Shown here in pieces: positions 17,852 to 28,746 of a stretch of 64,000 nucleotides of DNA. This stretch comes from Nitrosomonas sp. Lineage in GTDB: Bacteria; Pseudomonadota; Gammaproteobacteria; Burkholderiales; Nitrosomonadaceae. The stretch spans positions 1 through 64,000 of the forward strand of contig JAJSDU010000013.1 in assembly GCA_028577615.1 (NCBI GenBank), written 5' to 3'. The notes beneath the pieces are model-generated. The model had not been told where the DNA came from and searched no databases. It worked only from the letters and a program-made list of their open reading frames with translations. The position numbers and the translations under genes are program-made. Numbering within the stretch: the first letter of the stretch is position 1; each line of letters opens with the position of its first letter.

Positions 17852-17905
17852 TTAAAGATAGAGATGAACGATTGATTGATTCTTAACTGTTTTGTGCGCT
17901 GATGT

Positions 17906-19771
17906 TCAGTCAATGCCCAGAAAGCCACCTGACTGATGATTCCAGAGCTGTGCATAGAGCTGATTATTGGCGATCAGCATGGCATGAGCACCTTGTTCGA
18001 CAATGCGTCCCTGATTAAAAACAATGAGACGGTCCATGGCGGCAATCGTGGATAAACGATGTGCAATGGCAATGACGGTTTTTCCCTGCATGAGTTGATA
18101 CAGATTCTGCTGAATGCCGGCTTCCACTTCAGAATCAAGCGCTGAAGTGGCTTCATCCAGCACCAGTATTGGCGCATCCTTTAGCAATACTCTGGCAATC
18201 GCGATGCGCTGCCGCTGACCTCCGGAAAGTGTCACGCCTCGCTCGCCAACATGCGCATCATAACCGGTACGGCCTTTGATGTCTTTCAGCGCCAGAATGA
18301 AGTCATGCGCATGTGCTCTTTTCGCTGCGTCGATCATTTGTGCTTCTGTTGCATCCGGCTTGCCAAACAATATATTGTCACGTACAGAACGATGAAGCAG
18401 CGATGTGTCCTGGGTGACCATGGCGATATTACTGCGCAGACTATCCTGTGTGACATTGCGGATATTCTGCCCGTCGATGGTTATTGCGCCTCGCTGAATA
18501 TCATAAAAACGTAATAACAGATTAACGAGTGTAGATTTTCCTGCACCCGAGCGGCCGACGATGCCCACTTTCTCTCCAGGCTCAATGTTGAAATCCAGGT
18601 CATGAAAGATCCACGATGTGTTTTTTCCGGCTGGCCTGGAGGTATCGGGATCATCGACATGATACGAGAAGCATACTTTGTCAAACTGTATTGCACCATG
18701 CGTAACCTTCAATGTTTCTGCATTTGCAATATCTTTGACACTTTGTGTGTTCGACAGCGTATTGAGGCCATCCTGAACTGTTCCGATATTTTCAAACAGC
18801 GTATTGACTTCCCACATCACCCAGTGTGACATGCCGGTCAGACGTATTGCGAGACTCATGGCGATGGCGATTGCACCGGGGCCGATGGCCTGGTCCATCC
18901 ATAATGCAATGCCAAGAACGCAGGTCGCGAATACGAGCAGCATATTGATAATCCAGACGCATATGTTCAATCCGGTTGCCAGGCGCATTTGCGGATGCAC
19001 GGTATTCATAAATTCCTGCATACCGGCTTTGGCATAGGATGACTCCCGCTCACTGCTGGAAAACAGTTTTAAAGTGAGGATATTGGTATAACTGTCGACA
19101 ATGCGTCCTGTCATCAGTGAACGGGCATCCGCCTGTAATGTGGAGATGCGTTTGAGCTTGGGAACAAAGTATGACAGTGTGCTGATATAGGCCAGCAGCC
19201 ACACCAGCAGCGGAACACATAAACGCAGATCGGCGTCAGCGACGAGCAGCAGGGTTGTTATCAGATAAACCGTGACAAAAAGAATGACATCCAGCAGTTT
19301 CATGACAGTTTCACGTACTGACAATGCTGTCTGCATGACTTTTGTGGCAATGCGCCCGCTGAATTCGTGCTGAAAAAAAGCGTAACTCTGGTTGAGCAGG
19401 TAGCGGTGCGCCAGCCAGCGTATCCGCATTGGAAAATTACCCATGAGTGTCTGTTGAATGACCAGGGAATGCACAGACACGATGACCGGTATGAATACCA
19501 GTATGAAGAATGACATGGCCAGCAGGAGCGGCCATTCGGTCTCAAAAAATTGTGCAGTGTTCTGTTCTGTCAGCCAGTCGACCATCTGTCCCAGTACGGC
19601 ATAAAGCATGGCTTCGCTGATGGCAAGACAAGTTGTCAGGAATGCCATCAAAAACAAATAAGGTTCTATTCCGCGCATATAGTGGCGGCAGAACTGATAA
19701 AGTCCTTTGGGCGGCTCAGTTGGGTGTTCGGGTGGGAAAGGGGTTATCAGTCGTTCAAAAAAACCGAACAT
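17906..19771 (-). CDS. ABC exporter, fused membrane and ATPase domains
   Basis: 621 residues. Six membrane helices within about residues 35-330, then an ATPase with Walker A GRSGAGKSTLVNLLLRFYD, Q-loop VTQDTSLLHRSVRDN, signature LSGGQRQRIAIARVLL and Walker B ILVLDEATSALD, followed by the H-loop IAHRLSTIA. It is a type IV (MsbA-like) half exporter that works as a homodimer or heterodimer. The substrate is not readable; no partner half-transporter is adjacent. A MITE-like element begins directly upstream of its start codon, so that repeat may carry or disrupt its promoter. Confidence 0.88.
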   Translation of the reverse strand: MFGFFERLITPFPPEHPTEPPKGLYQFCRHYMRGIEPYLFLMAFLTTCLAISEAMLYAVLGQMVDWLTEQNTAQFFETEWPLLLAMSFFILVFIPVIVSVHSLVIQQTLMGNFPMRIRWLAHRYLLNQSYAFFQHEFSGRIATKVMQTALSVRETVMKLLDVILFVTVYLITTLLLVADADLRLCVPLLVWLLAYISTLSYFVPKLKRISTLQADARSLMTGRIVDSYTNILTLKLFSSSERESSYAKAGMQEFMNTVHPQMRLATGLNICVWIINMLLVFATCVLGIALWMDQAIGPGAIAIAMSLAIRLTGMSHWVMWEVNTLFENIGTVQDGLNTLSNTQSVKDIANAETLKVTHGAIQFDKVCFSYHVDDPDTSRPAGKNTSWIFHDLDFNIEPGEKVGIVGRSGAGKSTLVNLLLRFYDIQRGAITIDGQNIRNVTQDSLRSNIAMVTQDTSLLHRSVRDNILFGKPDATEAQMIDAAKRAHAHDFILALKDIKGRTGYDAHVGERGVTLSGGQRQRIAIARVLLKDAPILVLDEATSALDSEVEAGIQQNLYQLMQGKTVIAIAHRLSTIAAMDRLIVFNQGRIVEQGAHAMLIANNQLYAQLWNHQSGGFLGID

Positions 19772-19912
19772 GGGAGCACTCTAAGAATTCAGCGTTTTAA
19801 ACAAGGCGAGGCGCGAACAAAAAATATCGATGTGGCATATCATGGATATGCAGGAAATATTTTTTGTGAACAATGGCGTATTGTAACAAAATATGGATTT
19901 CTAGAGATACCC
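19772..19912 (-). mobile_element. MITE-like element, copy 1 (reverse orientation)
   Basis: Ends resemble each other in inverted orientation: left CTCTAAGAATTCAGCGTTTT, right ATGGATTTCTAGAGATACCC. Both match the two ends of the element at 21741-21854 in opposite orientation (CTCTAAAAATTCAGCGTTTT and ATGGATTTTTAGAGATGCCC in reverse complement). No coding capacity. It occupies the promoter region of the ABC exporter. Confidence 0.7.
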
Positions 19913-20056
19913 ATCGGTCATTCAATCTGTAAATATCGTCGTGTGATTCGCCGGTTGGATTAGGGGTATTACCTGAATTTCTCGCTTTGGTTCATGCTGC
20001 TAATCTTTTATGGTAACGATCAACCGGGGTTCCGGATTCAGGCATGCAGCAAGATT

Positions 20057-21298
20057 TCAGCCTACGCTAAGACGCTCGAATATTCGAAAGCCCGCAACGT
20101 AGGTGCCGATTGCCGAACCCAGCGTGGACAGAATGAAGATCAGTAAAATGCGTGTGACCTGATTATTCCACCATCCTTTTAATGTCGTTGTATCACTGCG
20201 CAAACGGTTAAAATCGCCAACGGTGGGTTTGCGTAAATAAATTTCTACTGCCGCGACAACCATCCCGGCGCCTATCGTGGGGTTCAATGATGTCAGCGGC
20301 GCGGCGCAAAAAGCGGTGAGGATACTCAAGGGATGCGCCAGGGCGATGGCGGCGCCAAGCGCTGACAGCCCGCCGTTAATCAATATCCAGTCCAGAACCA
20401 TGGCCGTTCCGATTTCAGGACTACGTGTGAAGCCGATGAAAAAGCCGGTCAGAATCAATAGCACTATTACCCAGGGTAAGTATTTGAGCCAGTTTGAGGT
20501 CTCAGGTACTGCGTCCAGTTTGCTTATGGTGTCGTCGGGATTGTTGATCTGCCTGCTTTCCAGCTGATACTGCATGCCTTTCATATGACCGGCGCCGACA
20601 ACTGCAAGTATATGCTGATAATTACTCTCACGGCTTTCCTTGACCAGCCGGGCGGACATATACTGGTCGCGTTCGGTGATTAAAGGTTTGAACAAATCCT
20701 TCTCGTTCTCGGCAAACTGAGAGAAGCTGCTCTCCAGTACGTCACCTTCTTTCAGTCTTTCAATTTCAGCTTCACTGAATTTTTCCTTGCTGATTACACT
20801 GCTGATCAGTCCGCTGAACAATCCGATACGCTTCCACCACGGAACGTTATGATAAATGCGTTTAAGTGTTGTGCCGATTTCCCGGTCGATTAGAAGCACC
20901 GGCAGTTTCGCGGCTTGCGCATCGTGAATCGCCACACGCATTTCTGCGCCCGGTTCGATATCGAACTGCTCAGCCATGCGCTGTTGAAAAGCGCCGAGCG
21001 CCAGATTGGCCGCGACCATGCTGGCCTGGCCTTTTTTGATGACCTGAAACAAATCCATTTTCGCCATGGCGTCGGGATCAGCTATTGCTTTATGGCGACT
21101 GGGGCATAACTCAACAGCCACCGCGTCATATGTTCCGGAAGCGATCAGCTCCTGAACTTTGGCCGCGCTTGCTCTGGAAACGTGAGCTGTGCCAAGGATA
21201 GTGATACTGCGACTATCCATTGTAATGGTTTTAATCGGTTCAATAGTCGTGCTGTTGCTCAGGGCGCAATTCTTGCCGGATAATTCTGACTTTGTCAT
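20057..21298 (-). CDS. TraB/PrgY family membrane protein
   Basis: 413 residues. The N-terminal TraB domain has the diagnostic motifs GTAHVS, VAVELCPSRH and GAGHMKGM; the C-terminus (about 270-410) has three or four membrane helices. The family is distantly related to GumN/ChaN-type proteins and is suspected of metal-dependent peptidase activity; enterococcal PrgY lowers pheromone activity. The cellular role in proteobacteria is unknown. The start may be at 21298 or at the Met in ITMDSRSITILGTAH about 27 codons later, where the conserved domain begins. Confidence 0.78.
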   Translation of the reverse strand: MTKSELSGKNCALSNSTTIEPIKTITMDSRSITILGTAHVSRASAAKVQELIASGTYDAVAVELCPSRHKAIADPDAMAKMDLFQVIKKGQASMVAANLALGAFQQRMAEQFDIEPGAEMRVAIHDAQAAKLPVLLIDREIGTTLKRIYHNVPWWKRIGLFSGLISSVISKEKFSEAEIERLKEGDVLESSFSQFAENEKDLFKPLITERDQYMSARLVKESRESNYQHILAVVGAGHMKGMQYQLESRQINNPDDTISKLDAVPETSNWLKYLPWVIVLLILTGFFIGFTRSPEIGTAMVLDWILINGGLSALGAAIALAHPLSILTAFCAAPLTSLNPTIGAGMVVAAVEIYLRKPTVGDFNRLRSDTTTLKGWWNNQVTRILLIFILSTLGSAIGTYVAGFRIFERLSVG

Positions 21299-21573
21299 AA
21301 GATCTGATTGGCTGATCTATCGGATGTTCTATCTGATCTGGAATCGCGGTACAGATGGAAAAATAGAAAGGATAGTCGTAGTAAAAAACTTAATTGGGTT
21401 GAACATTGTGTAAATATGACTCAAGAATATGATAAGAACCGTTTTTCTGAGTTGTTTGATTTAAATCACGGTATACGTTGGAAATAGAATTAAATTATGC
21501 ATTTACTTATAACTTTGGACTTGTATTTTTTGGTTAGTATTTGAAACATATGCGTGTGATTCAATTCGATCCA

Positions 21574-21708
21574 AAAGTGAATACGTGCATGTCCGTTGCA
21601 TTCACTTTATGATAAACCGTTATTGTACGGTATTTAAGTTTATTTAAGTTGTGTTTGAAGGTTTTATGACGAGGCCCTTTTGATCCCTGCTGAAGTAGGG
21701 ATTTTTTT
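21574..21708 (+). ncRNA. Candidate small RNA ending in a terminator
   Basis: On the plus strand, AAAGTGAAT (21574-21582) pairs with ATTCACTTT (21600-21608), then ACCGT/ACGGT (21616-21631) forms a second hairpin, a 10-base direct repeat TATTTAAGTT occurs twice at 21631-21650, and an intrinsic terminator follows. There is no protein gene upstream on this strand for the terminator to serve. A promoter upstream is not obvious, so this is a structural suggestion only. Confidence 0.3.
21683..21708 (+). terminator. Intrinsic terminator
   Basis: ATCCCT at 21683-21688 pairs with AGGGAT at 21697-21702 across an 8-base loop and runs directly into seven T residues. Confidence 0.75.
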
Positions 21709-21740
21709 AGGCAAATACCGATTGTATTGACGCTCGAATA

Positions 21741-21854
21741 GAGGGCATCTCTAAAAATCCATATTTGCGAGCATCCGCTTTGCGGATGACCTGCTTACCC
21801 CGCCTCGTCTTGCTCATTTATTATTTAAAACGCTGAATTTTTAGAGGCGCCCTC
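21741..21854 (+). mobile_element. MITE-like element, copy 2 (complete)
   Basis: 114 bp with terminal inverted repeats: GAGGGCATCTCTAAAAATCC at the left and, in reverse complement, GAGGGCGCCTCTAAAAATTC at the right (3 differences in 20). The inside contains a CATCCGC-TTT-GCGGATG hairpin and no open frame. It lies 6 bases from the rlpA stop codon, so it may act as the terminator of the rod-shape operon. Related copies are at 19772-19912 and 33903-34056. Confidence 0.78.
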
Positions 21855-21860
21855 GATGTG

Positions 21861-22799
21861 TTAATCAATCACCATGACGGGCATAATAGAGAGGCGTTGC
21901 TGGATTGCATTTGCAGCCTGTTGTGCCATCGCCAGATTGGTATAGGGGCCGGCATGGATTTTAAACAGACCATCTTTTTTTCTGATACCCACTGTTTTGC
22001 TCAGCGATGGAAGCCTTTGCTGGATCCGGGTCAGATAATTCCGCGCATTATGCACAGTACCGAAAGCGCCCAATTGAAGATAAGTTGCAGCCTGGCTGCT
22101 TTGTTTTTCTTCAGTTACGGGCTTCCGGGCGGGTAAAGCGGCAGCGATTTGCTGATTCTTGTATTCTTTCGGTATGATGGCTTCAACAATGACTTCACCG
22201 CTGCCGCCCTCGATAATGTTGAGTTTGTGCGCGGCAGTATAGGATAAATCAATGAGGCGATCCGAAAGAAACGGGCCGCGGTCGTTGATGCGCACAATAA
22301 CAGACTTGCCATTCGTCGTATTAGTCACGCGCGCATAACTTGGCAGTGGTAGCGTGGGGTGCGCGGCAGTCATTTCGTACATGTCGTAGGGCTCACCCGA
22401 TGCCGTGGGATTTCCATGATAACGTCGTCCATACCATGAAGCTGTGCCACGTTTCTTATAAGGCTGTAATGAGGTCATTGGTGTAAAAGATTTCCCCATT
22501 GCTTCATAAGGGCGCATGTTGATTTCACGCAGCGGTTCAAATTTAGGTACGGCATCCGGAATTGCATCGAGATTGCCGGGCGGATTATCTCCCGGGCCGT
22601 CATCGAGGTAGTAGCCGCCACCCTGGAGTGCTGTTTTTTGGTTGGAGGTGCCGGTAGCTTCGAATTGATCCAGGGTATTGAACTGCGATGTACTGGCGCA
22701 GCCTGATAAAGAGAGAAATACTAAAGGTGCTATTATTTTTGTAATGACGGTTGATAGCGAAGGAAGTGTGTTTCTACGAGTTGAAAGTCTTTTCTTCAT
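21861..22799 (-). CDS. rlpA: RlpA septal/peptidoglycan lytic transglycosylase lipoprotein
   Basis: 312 residues. Lipoprotein signal with lipobox LSGC near residue 34; a double-psi beta-barrel RlpA domain (about 115-205) with GTASWYGRRYHGNPTASGE and the catalytic-region RINDRGPFLSDRLIDLS; a C-terminal SPOR domain (about 238-312) that binds denuded glycan. It cleaves naked glycan strands in the periplasm. The start overlaps the end of rodA by 4 bases, and it is the last gene of the elongasome operon, the common betaproteobacterial order. Confidence 0.92.
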   Translation of the reverse strand: MKKRLSTRRNTLPSLSTVITKIIAPLVFLSLSGCASTSQFNTLDQFEATGTSNQKTALQGGGYYLDDGPGDNPPGNLDAIPDAVPKFEPLREINMRPYEAMGKSFTPMTSLQPYKKRGTASWYGRRYHGNPTASGEPYDMYEMTAAHPTLPLPSYARVTNTTNGKSVIVRINDRGPFLSDRLIDLSYTAAHKLNIIEGGSGEVIVEAIIPKEYKNQQIAAALPARKPVTEEKQSSQAATYLQLGAFGTVHNARNYLTRIQQRLPSLSKTVGIRKKDGLFKIHAGPYTNLAMAQQAANAIQQRLSIMPVMVID

Positions 22800-23932
22800 G
22801 TTTTTACCAATTTAGGATGTGTTTGTATACTCATTAAAATACCAAAACCGAGTAACATGGTTACCATGGCTGTTCCACCGTAGCTGATTAACGGCAGCGG
22901 TACGCCAACGACCGGAAGAATGCCGCTTACCATGCCCATGTTGACAAATATATAGGTGCAGAATGTCAAGGTAATTGAGCCTGCGATAAGTCTTGTAAAT
23001 TGTGTCGAAGCATTTGCTGTAATAACCATACAGCGCCCGATGACAATCAAATAGAGTAATAATAATAGAGAATTGCCGATTAAGCCAAATTCTTCTGAAA
23101 ATACCGCAAAAATAAAATCCGTACTTTGCTCCGGTAAAAAGTCCAATTGCGCCTGTGTACCTTTCTGCCAGCCTTTGCCAACAACGCCGCCCGAGCCTAT
23201 TGCTATCGATGATTGAATGATGTGATAGCCTGCACCCAGAGGGTCCTGAGATGGATCGAGCATTGTCAAAACGCGTCTTCGCTGATAATCGTGCATAAAT
23301 GACCAGAGTATCGGAACGCAGGCGAGCGCGGTAACAAGCAGTCCTCCGATGATCCGCCAGGACAAGCCTGCAAGGAATAAAACATAAAAGCCGCTGACTG
23401 CAATGAGCAGCGCCGTGCCCAGATCGGGTTGACGTAAAATCAACAGAACGGGCAGCATCAGTATAAGTGTGGCGCCGACATATTCCTTCAGGCGCAATGT
23501 AATTTCATTTTTATCAAAATACCATGCCATCATCAGCGGCACGGCAATTTTCATTATTTCGGAAGGCTGAATGCGCGTGATGCCGATATTCAGCCAGCGG
23601 CGCGCGCCATTATGTATTTCTCCAAACAGTGCAACGCCAATTAACAATATCAGCCCGATCAGGTATAAGGGCAAGGCCAGACGCATGATTTGCTGCAAGG
23701 GTACATTGGCTACCAGCCACATGACGAGCAGCGCTACACAGATATGTAACGCCTGTTTGCCTACCCGGGTGATGTCGCTTCCTGTAGCGCTATACAGCGT
23801 AAATAGGCCTACGACCATCAGAAGAAGCAGGCCAATCAACAGAAATTTGTCGATATAGCGCGTCAGATAGTACCATAGTTTACCTGGATCAAACGCGGAT
23901 GATTTAAAATAAGAACCGGATGTGCTGGCCAT
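22796..23932 (-). CDS. rodA: Rod-shape glycosyltransferase RodA (SEDS)
   Basis: 378 residues, about 10 membrane helices, SEDS family. Visible signatures are TDFIFAVFSEEFGLIGN and PLISYGGTAMVTMLLGFGILMS near the C-terminus, and RRRVLTMLDPSQDPLGAGYH, which carries the conserved loop Asp needed for polymerase activity. It polymerises lipid II into glycan strands together with PBP2. It lies 6 bases after mrdA and overlaps rlpA by 4. Confidence 0.95.
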   Translation of the reverse strand: MASTSGSYFKSSAFDPGKLWYYLTRYIDKFLLIGLLLLMVVGLFTLYSATGSDITRVGKQALHICVALLVMWLVANVPLQQIMRLALPLYLIGLILLIGVALFGEIHNGARRWLNIGITRIQPSEIMKIAVPLMMAWYFDKNEITLRLKEYVGATLILMLPVLLILRQPDLGTALLIAVSGFYVLFLAGLSWRIIGGLLVTALACVPILWSFMHDYQRRRVLTMLDPSQDPLGAGYHIIQSSIAIGSGGVVGKGWQKGTQAQLDFLPEQSTDFIFAVFSEEFGLIGNSLLLLLYLIVIGRCMVITANASTQFTRLIAGSITLTFCTYIFVNMGMVSGILPVVGVPLPLISYGGTAMVTMLLGFGILMSIQTHPKLVKT

Positions 23933-23938
23933 GATTAT

Positions 23939-25858
23939 CTAATGGTAGTGATCATGCGCATGATCATGCCGGCTTGCCTTTACTATTTTAGCTTCTTTGG
24001 ATTCCGGCAGCTTGCCGAGTAGATAGTAATCGAAGACCTGTCTTGCAATCGGCGCAGCTGTCGCGCCGCCGCTGCCACCATTTTCAACCAGTATTGACAA
24101 CACAATGGCTGGCTGTTCAGCAGGAGCGTAGGCAACAAACATGGCATGATCCCGATGGTGTTCAGCAATCAGATCCGCCCTGTAGCGCTCATTCTGTTTG
24201 ATTCCAATGACTTGTGATGTGCCGGTTTTGCCAGCAAAAGCATATTCTGCTCCAGCGGCCGCGCTTGCTGCAGTGCCACCTGGCCGGGTGACATCAACCA
24301 GCGCTTTGTGCACCAATTCCATATGTCTTGGATTATGGTCAACAGTAAATAATAATTTCTTTTCCAGTTCTTTTTCATAGCCTGTCTGGAGATTGGCGAT
24401 TTTTCTGACCAGATGGGGTTGATAAGCTTTTCCACGATTGGCGATGATGGCTGTTGAAAACGCCAGTTGCAACGGAGTTGCCAGGACATAACCCTGGCCG
24501 ATACCTACGGAAATCGTATCGCCGGCATACCATTTCTGGTTAAAACGGCGCATTTTCCATTCCTGCGATGGCAACAGGCCATCGACTTCGCCGAAAATAT
24601 CAATACCTGTTTTGTGTCCCAGGCCATAGCGTTGAATATAGTTATGTATACGATCTATGCCCATATCATGCGCGAGGCTGTAATAATAAGTATCGCATGA
24701 AACAACGAGTGATTTGTGCAGATCGACCCGGCCATGACCGCCTACTTTCCAGTCGCGGTAACGCCGTTCTGAGCCAGGTAATCTGAAAAAACCGGCATCG
24801 CTAATGGCATATCCCGGTGAGCGAAAGCCTAATTCCAATGCCGCAAGCGCCATAAACGGCTTGAATGTTGATCCCGGCGGATAAACGCCGCGCAAAGCGC
24901 GATTGTTCAGGGGGCGATCGAATGCATTATTCAATTGATTCCAGTTAGCGTGATCGATGCCGCCGACAAACAGATTGGCGTCAAAACTGGGCTTGCTGAC
25001 AAAAGCGAGCACTTCGCCATTATTCGGATCGATCGCGACGAGTGCACCGCGACGATTGCCAAAAGCCTCGTCAACCATTTTCTGCAGATCGATATCCAGC
25101 GTAAGTATCAGATTATTGCCGGACACGGGGGGCGTGCGGGACAAAACCTGGATTGAGCGGCCGGCCACATCGGTTTCAACTTCCTCAAAACCGGTTATGC
25201 CATGCAATTCTTTTTCATAACTTTGTTCGATGCCAATGCGACCGATAAAATGCGAGCCGCGATAATTGTCCAGTTCGTCCGCAGCTTCCAGCTGTTCAAG
25301 ATCTCTATCACTGATGCGGCTGATATAGCCGACAACATGCGCGGCCAGCTCGCCATGAGGGTAATGCCGCATGATGCGCGCCTGGATTTCGATACCCGGA
25401 AAGCGATAACGGTTTGCCGCAAAGCGTGCAACTTCTTCATCAGTCAGGCGGTTGCGTATCGGAAGGCTTTTGAACCGCCTGTTTTCACGCATGAGTTTCC
25501 TGAACTGCTCAAGATCTCTGGACGAGATTTCAACAATTGTCGCAAGTTCTTCCAGGGCGGATTCAAGGTCAGGAACTTTATTCGGTGTGATTTCCAAAGT
25601 ATAGGTTGAAAAATTCTGCGCCAGTATTTTACCGTTACGATCGAGAATAAGGCCACGGTTGGGGACCAGAGGCATAATCGTGATGCGATTGGCTTCCGCC
25701 AGTGTGTGGTAGTGATCGCGTTGCGTAACCTGCAGGTGAAAAAAACGGGCAAAAAGTATCAGAAACAGCAGGATGATAAAAATAGCGCTGATTGTCAATC
25801 GTTTGCGAAATTTGTAAAGTTCGAGCGGATGATTTCTGAGTTCTATATTCTGTTTCAT
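23939..25858 (-). CDS. mrdA: Penicillin-binding protein 2
   Basis: 639 residues from ATG 25858, whose first bases overlap the mreD stop (ATGA); a longer frame reaches 25960 inside mreD. One membrane anchor at about residues 20-40, a dimerisation domain, then the transpeptidase: active-site STFK in GVYPPGSTFKPFM, SxN-position motif SCD in VVSCDTYYYSLA, and KTG in AFAGKTGTSQVIG. The unusual His-rich end (SRHDHAHDHYH) could bind metal but is probably incidental. It crosslinks peptidoglycan in the elongasome. Confidence 0.95.
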   Translation of the reverse strand: MKQNIELRNHPLELYKFRKRLTISAIFIILLFLILFARFFHLQVTQRDHYHTLAEANRITIMPLVPNRGLILDRNGKILAQNFSTYTLEITPNKVPDLESALEELATIVEISSRDLEQFRKLMRENRRFKSLPIRNRLTDEEVARFAANRYRFPGIEIQARIMRHYPHGELAAHVVGYISRISDRDLEQLEAADELDNYRGSHFIGRIGIEQSYEKELHGITGFEEVETDVAGRSIQVLSRTPPVSGNNLILTLDIDLQKMVDEAFGNRRGALVAIDPNNGEVLAFVSKPSFDANLFVGGIDHANWNQLNNAFDRPLNNRALRGVYPPGSTFKPFMALAALELGFRSPGYAISDAGFFRLPGSERRYRDWKVGGHGRVDLHKSLVVSCDTYYYSLAHDMGIDRIHNYIQRYGLGHKTGIDIFGEVDGLLPSQEWKMRRFNQKWYAGDTISVGIGQGYVLATPLQLAFSTAIIANRGKAYQPHLVRKIANLQTGYEKELEKKLLFTVDHNPRHMELVHKALVDVTRPGGTAASAAAGAEYAFAGKTGTSQVIGIKQNERYRADLIAEHHRDHAMFVAYAPAEQPAIVLSILVENGGSGGATAAPIARQVFDYYLLGKLPESKEAKIVKASRHDHAHDHYH

Positions 25859-26406
25859 AGTGAGTCGTTGTCGCTTCTGGATCTGAGCGGCAGGCTGAGT
25901 ATGTAGGATAACACCGGCCAGAGCAGGGTGCCGGTCAAGGATGGCAGATAAAAATGCCAACCTGGAAAATTAGCGTCATTGAACATCGTGATCAGAATCT
26001 GAAGCGTTTGCATAACGATAAGTATCAGGCCGATTTGCGGCGCCTGTTTCATTAAACTGAAAATCCTGATCCGGCGCCGAAAAACAGAAGCAAGGTATAC
26101 CACAGTGCAATATACCATGGCGTTATGCCCCAGGATGCCGGCATGATGAACATCCATCATCAGGCCGGCACAGAAGGCTAGCGTCATTCCCAGGCGCTGC
26201 GGCTGATTGGTGCACCAATAGAGTATGATCAGGGCGACAAAATCGGGTCGCAGGGTGAGCAATGGAGCGCTCAGTGGAATGAAATTCAGAATGAGCGCAG
26301 CAATCAGTGTCAGCAAAACATAGCCTGTCTTTGCCGGAATCAGCATCTCCTGATCAAGATATTGACCAGATGCTTTTTTTGTAGCATTGATATTTCTTGG
26401 TTTCAA
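25855..26406 (-). CDS. mreD: Rod shape-determining protein MreD
   Basis: 183 residues with five or six membrane helices. Family features: RPDFVALIILYWCTNQPQRLGM and FCAGLMMDVHHAGILGHNAM. It connects MreB filaments to the membrane synthesis complex. It overlaps mreC by 4 bases upstream and mrdA by 4 bases downstream, showing translational coupling. The N-terminus begins with about 20 polar residues before the first helix. Confidence 0.92.
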   Translation of the reverse strand: MKPRNINATKKASGQYLDQEMLIPAKTGYVLLTLIAALILNFIPLSAPLLTLRPDFVALIILYWCTNQPQRLGMTLAFCAGLMMDVHHAGILGHNAMVYCTVVYLASVFRRRIRIFSLMKQAPQIGLILIVMQTLQILITMFNDANFPGWHFYLPSLTGTLLWPVLSYILSLPLRSRSDNDSL

Positions 26407-27296
26407 TGTTTGTTCGCCTCGGTCTGTTTTTCCCGTTGATCGGAAAGAGCGGATGCTGACGGTGGTAGAGACAGGATAAGCACCTGCCGGTTGCGGTCGA
26501 CACCAGCGACTGGCGTTCCTGTAATTTGCGCAAAATGATCCGCTGAGTGGCGCTTGATATCTTTTATGACCGCTACTGGAAGACCTCTGGGATATACGCC
26601 GCCGATGCCCGATGTGACAAGCAGATCACCGATTCGAATATCCGTGTTGACCGACAGGTAGCGTAATTCGATTTCGTTGTTCTTGCCAGTACCGGAAATT
26701 ACAGTGCGAACATTATTGCGTACGATTTGTATAGGGACAGAATGGTCCCGGTCGGTAATCAGGGTTACTTCGGCCGTTGCGGGATATACCTGCGTAATTT
26801 GTCCGATTACACCTTTGTTGTCAATCGCAACCTGTCCAGCGCGGATACCATGCAAGCTGCCTTTATTGATGATGATTTTATGACTGAATGGATCGCGTGG
26901 CGTATAAAGTATTTCCGCCATAACGGCTTTGGCGGTTGTTTTGGCTTCTATCGTGTTGACTGCGCCAAGCAATTTGCGTAAATGCGCATTTTCAGCTTCC
27001 AGCGCGTTAAGGCGTAGCAGTTTCTCGCTATCGCGCAGGTAGCGTTTTCTGAGAAAGTTATTTTCTTCAACAATATGTATATTCCCGATAGATGTCCGAA
27101 TGACATCCTGAGCTCTGACAGGAAAAAGTGCGGCTTGCTGCATTGGATAGATGGTAATGGCTATAGCCTGGCGAAGTTCGGGAATATACTTGAAATGCAG
27201 ATCTTCAGCGATAAGCAGGCATGACAGAAAGAAGCATAAAGCTAGCCGGGTAAGCGGTCCCGGGCCATGTCTGAAAAACTGAGGCGTTGAGTTCAT
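26403..27296 (-). CDS. mreC: Rod shape-determining protein MreC
   Basis: 297 residues. One membrane helix at about 14-30, a coiled coil at about 70-105 (EENNFLRKRYLRDSEKLLRL) and the periplasmic beta-barrel MreC domain from about 115 (VMAEILYTPRDPFSHKIIIN and DLLVTSGIGGVYPRGLPVA). It scaffolds PBP2-RodA in the periplasm. A 263-bp gap separates it from mreB, more than in many species, so mreCD-mrdA-rodA-rlpA may have its own promoter. Confidence 0.94.
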   Translation of the reverse strand: MNSTPQFFRHGPGPLTRLALCFFLSCLLIAEDLHFKYIPELRQAIAITIYPMQQAALFPVRAQDVIRTSIGNIHIVEENNFLRKRYLRDSEKLLRLNALEAENAHLRKLLGAVNTIEAKTTAKAVMAEILYTPRDPFSHKIIINKGSLHGIRAGQVAIDNKGVIGQITQVYPATAEVTLITDRDHSVPIQIVRNNVRTVISGTGKNNEIELRYLSVNTDIRIGDLLVTSGIGGVYPRGLPVAVIKDIKRHSADHFAQITGTPVAGVDRNRQVLILSLPPSASALSDQREKQTEANKH

Positions 27297-27559
27297 TGCA
27301 ATACGTTTTTCAGAGAATGAGCCGGGTACAGTTTAACAATTTTTGTAGTTTTCTCAGATTTTCCTGATTTTTTAATTGACTGTGGAAGCTAACCATAAGC
27401 AATCGCCGTAATCCGGCAATAATGTTCGGATGAGTAAGATTTACGTTTTCAGTCTACAGTCTGGACGTTCAAATAAAAATACGGGCTTGGCTAATATAAA
27501 CACTTGATCAGTCATATAAAGCAGAGCAACACATACGATAATCAGTGTATGGCGCGCTG

Positions 27560-28723
<1,164 letters not shown>

Positions 28724-28746
28724 TTAATATAAGATTCTTAAGCCAT

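Larger units (their letters stand above)
21299..21860. other. 560-bp intergenic region between traB-like gene and rlpA
   Basis: No convincing protein gene. A 23-codon frame (21416-21487, MTQEYDKNRFSEL...) has no recognisable homology. The region holds a run of structured sequence at 21574-21650, a clear intrinsic terminator at 21683-21708, and a complete MITE-like element at 21741-21854. Confidence 0.6.
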
